From NCBI GenBank assembly GCA_035048485.1, contig CM068583.1:44359042-44423041 (forward strand): 64,000 nucleotides of DNA. The letters are read 5' to 3'. The DNA comes from Pteria penguin. Taxonomy: Eukaryota; Mollusca; Bivalvia; Pterioida; Pteriidae. Shown piece after piece: positions 57,000 through 64,000 of this stretch (position 1 is the stretch's first letter; each line of letters opens with the position of its first letter). The notes under the pieces were generated by a model. The model worked only from the letters and a program-made list of their open reading frames with translations, did no database searches and was not told the origin of the DNA. The translations under genes were made by a program, and so were the position numbers.

Positions 57000-58990
57000 G
57001 AAAAGACACGAATATTATCACTATAAACTTCGATTACACGACAGCTGCGGTACTAAATAAGGACGGTGAAATTGCTTCGCCTGACTTCGACCCTTAACTC
57101 CAAAACCTTGATCCTCCCAGCATTCCAAAATTTTGCGGGTAAAAACCTTTATCCATTTACTTTTTTTTTCCATCAAAGGATTGTAACTTAATAGTCCTTT
57201 CTTCGTCTAACCCCTGCTAGAATCAAAATGAAAGATGTCAATTAAAGAAGATCGGCTGCACATTATTTTTTTATCAATTAGAGAAAAGGTTGAAAGTTAT
57301 GCCACTGGATTTCTTCGGCTACTCCAGTTGCCTAAACCACTATATGATTTGATCACACGAAGGAATAATTTTGGGACTGCTTTAAACAACAAAGAAATTA
57401 AGGAAATAAGGAAATTTACACTCAAGGAAATTATACAATATTTATTTACATTTAATTATATTTTCCTCTCAATATTTAACACGTTTCTGAAATGTGCTCA
57501 TTTTGACTTCAACCAAGGATTTGATTGATTTGAATTCAGCAATTTTTACTTCATTTTGAGGTCGTATTTCAATCTGATTTAAGTAGTACGAAGGAAAAGG
57601 GGTGGAAAACGTGGAATATTTAATATAAAAATAAATATGCCTCGCGAATCAAAATTCTTAAGTGTTGTCCACAGGACATTTGATTCAAAAGTATGAAGGA
57701 GAAATATACAAGAAGTCACATTTATCTTGGAGTATTGAGTGTTTTAGAATGCTGAAATAGCAGATGCATCGTCTACAGTGTGACAATGAGAAAACCCCTC
57801 TTGTACCTAGTAACCTCCCCTCATTAAAGCGTCACACGACAAAGGAAAGATCAGAGCGCAGCTGGCTACCAACTCTCTATATTTACACATCCTTCGAAGT
57901 AGTATTTCATTTGAACTCCTTGCTATATTCCATTCCATGTATCGTATACATAACGGCCATATAGTAATCGTGTTCACTGCTATGTCGTTTTGTATGTGCA
58001 TGTACTATGTTATAATCATTAGCATTTTCTGATGAAACGGGGCTTCATTATCTAAATCATAATTTAGCATCTTTTTTGCATTCAATTATCGTAGCCACAC
58101 CTTAGAAAATTAACACCGCCATGATGTCGATATAACAATTAAGCGCGAATACACCACACTCACAGGTTCCATTCATTGAGTAATTCTGACACCGTGCATT
58201 TCTTTAATATTTAAAATACGCAAGAAATAACTCAATAAATTACGCCGAGGTAACAAATAATGTCTACATCGCATGCTATATAAGGTCAAATTGTGTATTT
58301 AAAAGTTCCAATCATTTAATTTTCAATTTTCCTTTACAAACGAGGGCAATAAAAGCGATAGGAATTTAAGCGAAATGCAATGCAAGGTACTTGCATAAGA
58401 AGTTTTTCTCCAAAATTGAGCTCTATTATGAAAAGACAATTGTGAAACGCCTCAGCTTGCGAAAAACAAAATAGTGAGAATTTTATGAAACTCATTTCAT
58501 CAAAGTTTATGGATTTACATTATAATATAATTGTATTAGTATATACTCCTCCGAGAAGCAAATTGTGCATAATGTTTAGATTACCAATTAAAAATCAATT
58601 CACCTATTATGAATATAATGCAAGGTGTTTTCTTTCATATATTCATTAAGAATAACTTCTAAAACTGAATGCAAAAAGTCGGATATTACTTATGTATATA
58701 TTTAAGGTAAGCCAATTAGTTATTGATTTATAACATAGTTTACAACAGGCTGCCTATCACGTATCTATATACAAATCTAAAAATAAACATTACTACAAAT
58801 AAGACAAACAATACCACAGTAAGTAGGAAGATGCCAGTATGCTTTACACCATAATCAAAGCAAGTCAATATGTCTATATCAGGTGGACTGTTTAAATCAA
58901 CAAAGCATCCGGGACAAACTGAAATAGCTCCACTGAATACGATCTTTCTGTGAAAATTAATCCGAACAAGGTGTCTCTGTGAAACAATGA
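57000..58990. other. No gene seen
   Basis: AT-rich. An open stretch at 57235-57528 (97 codons) has no recognised domain and no splice context I trust. Confidence 0.55.
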
Positions 58991-59011
58991 TGCATTCGGA
59001 CGGCAGAAAAG

Positions 59012-59068
59012 GGTGGTCCGAAATGTCAGACCTAAAGAAGGGTCATGCTTGGGTCTGACATTTCGGAC
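59012..59068. repeat. Perfect 17-bp hairpin
   Basis: GTCCGAAATGTCAGACC pairs exactly with GGTCTGACATTTCGGAC across an 18-23-base spacer. Probably the terminus of a fold-back element. Confidence 0.85.
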
Positions 59069-59333
59069 TTTATAAAAAAAAGCAGATACATTTTGAAATG
59101 TCATACTGAAAGGTCAATGGGACAAATAGGTGGGTACCACAAAAACTGTATACCCATGGATTTCGATCTTCTGAGGCTGAATTCTATTTTGTATAACCCT
59201 CTTTCCGCTTTTGAGCTAATCGATATTTAACGCTGTCGATGCCAATTTACTCCTCCGATTTTTATCCACTTAAAATTGGAGGACACGGATTCACTGGTTT
59301 CAAAAGGAGGTCTTAAATTTTCCAAAATTACAA

Positions 59334-59362
59334 TGGGGGGTGGGGGGGGTGGGGGGGGGGGG
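59334..59362. repeat. Poly-G run
   Basis: G-rich tract with single T breaks. Confidence 0.95.
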
Positions 59363-60538
59363 TTGAGTTGGTTATACAGTTGTAAGTAAAAAGGAAAAAG
59401 GAGTAAACTGAGTCATTTACCATTCTTAAGGTCAAACTCTGTTTTGTTTTCAAATTTCTTTCCACAAGAGACTTTAATGATCTGTTAATCGAAGCACATT
59501 TCTAATATATTTGACAGAGTAAAACAAATGAAATTTTGAAAGAATTACGATGTTATTTTCTCTTTGAAATTCACGAAAGCGTAAGAGTTTCACACAGTTC
59601 CACACACCAGGGCTTTGTACTGGACCCATCAGGGGTCATAAGGCGAACTAGATCCCTACTTTTCGTAAATTTAACGCTCCCAAATCTTCAAATCCTGATT
59701 CTACCCTTGATGCCTTCATAGTAAGTAAGGTCTGAAGTTTGGGACTTACCTACATGAAAACTGACATACTGAAAGCATGTGAATTAAAGGCCTATTATTA
59801 TTGAGTTTGAAAAAATGCAGCCGATTTCTATCAGTGAAGTGAATATATGTCACTGACAGAAAAAAAATCAACCGACTTCGTCGCCAAATATTCAGAATGC
59901 TGAATACCGCCGTTCAATCGGCGTGACGTGTCTTCGACCGAGAATCGCTATCGCTAAACCGGAAAAAATACACGATTTTGCGAGCGATGTTTGTATTACA
60001 ATGATGGGTAACTAAGAAGTGTCTCCGACTTAACGAAAGTTCTTAAGAACGTAGATCGTGGATACATATTCTATTGTACCTCAGTCTACCTTGACAAAGC
60101 AGATTGATGTAAGTATTTGCAATGTAGTCCCAGGTTTTCACGAGAAAAACACTCGGAATAAATAGTGCACGAAAAGATATCGTGCATTATTGATAGCGTT
60201 TGGCTTTCTCGAGATTCCACACATAGTTCCCATCTCTATGATACTTGTATATCGAAAATTAATATATTTCTAGACATAAAAGATGGATATGATATCTGAT
60301 GAATAAATCAAAACAAACAAAAAGGTATATATGTAATTTAAATATGTAAGCGGTGTAAGAAAGGTATTAAGATATGTCTCTATTTTTGTATCAATTGCCC
60401 AAGGTCTATAATGCGATTTCAATTGTGCTAACTTTAAATGCTGAAAGATGTCAAATTAATTTCCATTTTGAAACATAAAATATAAATACACATGTATAGA
60501 TAAATATATATACATATGAACAAAATTCAGTTACTTAC

Positions 60539-60591
60539 GGTGTAGCTGGGGTAACGAGTCTCGGTACACGGTAATCCTCAAGTTGCGTGAT
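60539..60591 (-). other. Candidate untranslated exon upstream of the HSD gene
   Basis: On the - strand a strong acceptor (GTTTTTCCTAG) and a perfect donor (CACC|GTAAGT) bracket 53 bases with no ATG. Strand and position fit a 5' leader exon of the HSD-like gene, whose first coding exon also has an acceptor-like site. Unproven. Confidence 0.3.
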
Positions 60592-61135
60592 CTAGGAAAA
60601 ACATAAATAAGCAGTGGAGCAGAATTCTGGGATAACGGTAGTCATACGACATGGAGCGTAAGGAGTATTCCGGGAGGCTAGTGAGCATTCAATCATTTAT
60701 GCTACAACGCTCTGCATTGTGGTCATGCAAACAACGTGCGCGACACAGTAATTTCTAACAAGTGATTAAAAATCGTAAGGGATCAATCATTCATGCATGA
60801 AGCCCAGTCCAACGGACTGTGTAGAGCACATATGGTCCCATACGTAATGAAGGAGGGGGCTTAATTGCTGTATATCTACTTCTCGTGGAATTCCCGTCTT
60901 ATCGATCTTAGTTGCTCTTAAATTCTTTACAAAAACTGTTTATAATCTAACATGTCGGTATATCTCAGTAGAGTATGCTCCAAACTGTCAGCTGGCGAGA
61001 GGAGTTATTTAGGAACTTATCAATCACTCTCGGAGTCTATCTCATATACGTGCCTCAAACGTAACATACTTGATACTTCATTAAAAAAAACCCATTAACA
61101 ATATCATCACATTTGATATTAATAATACATATTAA

Positions 61136-61186
61136 AGATGATGATGATGATGATGAGGAGGAGGAGGAGGAGGAAGAGTAGGAGGA
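61136..61186. repeat. (GAT)n/(GAG)n microsatellite
   Basis: GATGATGATGATGATGAGGA and following GAG units. Confidence 0.95.
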
Positions 61187-61189
61187 AGC

Positions 61190-63430
61190 GACTGCGGAAC
61201 AGGCAGATAGATGGAGTATGTGGATCTCGAGTAGAGCATGGTGTAAAATCACGCCCTCTATACCTTTCAGTGGTTAGTGCAGTTGGTTAATGTAGTGCGA
61301 ACTTGTTGCTTATCATATTTATGTTTGATGAAAGCCTTGAAAACAAATGAGACGCTTGAAATGAGACACACAGCTATGTAATGAGTGAAACATGTGCAAG
61401 AGATTATCGCATATAGAAACATCAAACCCTATCATAGGTTATAGAAACAAGACGCATGGCACGAACATATCGTAATTCATGTCTTAACGTTATAACTTCA
61501 AACACTGCGACACTCATAATTTAATATTTGATTTCAAGAGGGTAACCGTGCATCAAATATGCAAAATAAAAAAATATGTCGGCCAAACGACGGGAAGGAA
61601 AAAGATGATTAAAATATTCTGCTTTCCATTATTTTATGGAAAGTGGCGATATGTTATGTTGATAATGGCTTTAAGGATCATTTTATGACTATGTAATAAA
61701 CTTGGAGTGAGTACTCATGAGGAGTAGCCAGGTCAGAGGTGAAGAGTCTAGGAGCGACCTGTGTGGCGGGAAGGAAGTCATCCTCATAACGACAATATAT
61801 ATCACATTCTTACAGAAGCACTTTAGTTGTCGTCTTTATTAAACAATAATCTTTAGATTGACTTTGTATAGAATAAGTGAAAGGGTTTTAATGCCTATGA
61901 TATGCAGTGTATGTCAAGGTATATTGTTGTGCATCACATGCATGTATAAAACATCCAATATTATTACTTTTATCAACATTTTTTCTTTTCAACTTATTCC
62001 ATTCACAAAACAAATGTGATTTCTTAACAAAATAAAGTGCTCACTTTCAGTTATTTTAAATTGAAAATTGGGAAATGACTCGAGTAAAAACAAATGTGAT
62101 AGAGGTCTGTGTAAAACAATATGTGAATGTCGAGAAGAATGCAGGGCTGTTTTGCATTTTCATAAAAGAAATCAACTGTACACTAATGCTTACGAAACAT
62201 ACAAACTAACGCAAACACAAAAATAAATCTATTAACCACACTTTGTTACAGGGTATATATACCCAAGGGGCCGTTTCGAACAAAACCACATGTAGCCATC
62301 ATTTGTCAGCTCTTTGTAATAGATCGCATTTATCATAAGAATTTAAGTTGACCACTATTTTGAAAACAAGAAGCTTACCTGTTTGATAAAGGTAATGGAA
62401 AGTAAGAGAAAAAATCCTTTACATCACAATACGACAGCGTTGTCTATATCTATGTATGGAATACAGTAAGACAGTAGTAATAATCTATTGCCGTTATACT
62501 CTATCTCGCCCAATTAACCTGTCATGTTTTTCAATTGCAAGCTTAAGATGATATCTCTCAGATGCTAGTCATCCGTGACAGATTCACTGCATTGATCCCG
62601 TGACCCGCATGACCTCGGCCTTGCGTGCTAAAAATGGACTTTTAAAAGTTAATGTTTCATAAATTCTCGTCCATTATCGCTTTTATGCTAACCAATACGT
62701 TTATTGATTCACTGTCACAGATATAGGTAGATATTTAATGTAAATAACCTTGCTTTAAATTATATCCTCTCACTTTCAGACATAATGATGGCAGGAAAAG
62801 AACTAGTTCGGATAAATGGAAGTAATTTATTGATAAGATTATCCAAAATGGTCTGGCATTCACCACTCTATTCTGATGTTGCTCACTAATCCATTAAGGA
62901 TTTTAGGCATATTTTACACTACAACTACACAAAACGCAGGATTTTGTTTTGTTACATATCAATGGAAATCAATATAGATATAGCACACAGTGGAATGCCT
63001 ATTTTTTACATGTCAGGTGTTATCATGAGCCCACATGTCACCAATTCAGAAAGGATCCAGGAGAAGTATCTATGGTAAAGTTACATGATAACGCACAAAA
63101 AGTAGCAAACAAAAGTTGAGTAATGTATAAATGATGAACCAGCGCATTTTGTCACGCTACGTAATGAAATAATACATGTATCAAGCAATCATGAAATTAA
63201 AAATGAAAATGCAGCCTGTTCTTTAGTTTCCTAATTGATAATATTACCAGTATACTAGTATACCAGTAACTTCAAATTCCTTAAAATTCATTTGTTGATA
63301 AGAAATAACACAGTAATTCAGTTATCCTGATCTCATCGCAATCATGGACATTTTCAAGTAAGATTTCAAACAATAAATGATAGAAGTGATAATACATAAT
63401 TGGAAACAAGTGGCAACTATGTACTTTGTA
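61190..63430. other. No gene seen
   Basis: AT-rich. A - strand donor-like AACAG|GTAAGC ends at 62379. No open frame or repeat that I can support. Confidence 0.55.
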
Positions 63431-63434
63431 AAAG

Positions 63435-64000
63435 TTAGAGTACCATAGCAGAGTAAACATTCCGTGTCACAGATAACACCTGCCGTGAAAATCAAGGACT
63501 GCTGTAATAACTATAGATGGGATAAGATGTCATAGCAGAGTAAACATTCCCTGTCGACAGATCACACCCGCCGTGACAATCATGGATTGCTGAAATAACT
63601 AGATGGGATGTGATGCCATAGTAAAGTAAACATTCCCTGTCGACAGATCACACCCGCCGTGACAATCATGGATTGCTGAAATAACTAGATGGGATGTGAT
63701 GCCATAGCAGAGTAAACATTCCCTGTCGACAGATCACACCCGCCGTGACAATCAAGGACTGCTGAAATAACTAGATGGGATATGATGCCATAGCAGAGTA
63801 AACAGTCCCTGTCGACAAATCACACCCGCCATGACAATCGTGGACTGTTGGAATAACTAGAGATGGAATAAGATGTCATAGCAAAGTAAACATTCCCTGT
63901 CGACAAATCACACCCGCCGTGACAATCGTGGACTGTTGTAATAACTAGAGATGGGATAAGATGTCATAGCAGAGTAAACATTCCGTGTCACAGATAACAC
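63435..64000. repeat. 86-bp tandem array, about 6.5 copies, running off the window
   Basis: Unit CATAGCAGAGTAAACATTCC, CTGTCGACAGATCACACCCG, CCGTGACAATCAAGGACTGC, TGAAATAACTAGATGGGATA, TGATGC with few differences between copies. Confidence 0.95.

Noticed and set aside
60539..60591. Coding exon of a second SDR (reads RLVTPATP, like the HSD C-terminal exon)
   Set aside because: Only six residues agree, no neighbouring SDR exons are found on either side; a leader exon or chance is more likely.

Overview
The window looks like nuclear DNA of a mollusc, most likely a bivalve. It is AT-rich by eye and has two intron-rich animal genes, many GT-AG introns, and dense microsatellites, tandem repeats, tRNA-derived SINEs, fold-back MITEs, non-LTR retrotransposons, Penelope-like elements and a FLYWCH/MULE DNA transposon. 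The species call is inference. There are no bacterial-type operons and no CRISPR array.

Two host genes converge tail to tail. (1) On the + strand, ten exons between 541 and 19553 encode a GMC-family FAD oxidoreductase (glucose/choline dehydrogenase-like). Its 5' end lies left of the window; the ten exons join in phase into about 562 residues ending at TAA 19551-19553. (2) On the - strand, six coding exons between 48091 and 25019 encode a complete 295-residue 11-beta-hydroxysteroid dehydrogenase 1-like SDR, with the LNHI motif and Ser170/Tyr183/Lys187 triad typical of that family. The two are neighbours; nothing in the sequence shows a shared pathway.

Most of the rest is mobile or tandem DNA in introns. 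GMC intron 7 (6540-10425) holds a broken Penelope-like RT flanked by direct repeats of about 380 bp. Intron 8 (10616-17397) holds a MULE with 8-bp target duplications and an open 477-aa FLYWCH transposase (10819-13594), then a LINE relic with a SINE inserted in it (14.8-17.3 kb). The 5.5 kb between the genes holds a 1.1-kb TIR element and a cluster of fold-back MITEs. The HSD introns hold a Penelope-like element with GIY-YIG domain and a candidate hammerhead ribozyme (27.4-29.1 kb), a SINE, a 5'-truncated LINE (34.6-37.7 kb), a nearly intact LINE (38.6-41.7 kb), a 37-bp satellite (42.3-43.2 kb) and an 88-bp satellite (44.6-47.5 kb). Upstream of the HSD start codon are a repeat array that includes the start codon, a 63-bp array (48.9-49.7 kb), and about 14 kb with no convincing gene, ending in an 86-bp array that runs off the window.

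The most notable items are the hammerhead-like fold in the Penelope 3' region; a small TIR family (CA..GGCGGATCYAG) with 5-bp target duplications at four copies; a composite repeat seen at both 1-240 and 29.5-29.8 kb; and the HSD start codon inside a tandem repeat that also repeats a splice-acceptor-like motif.
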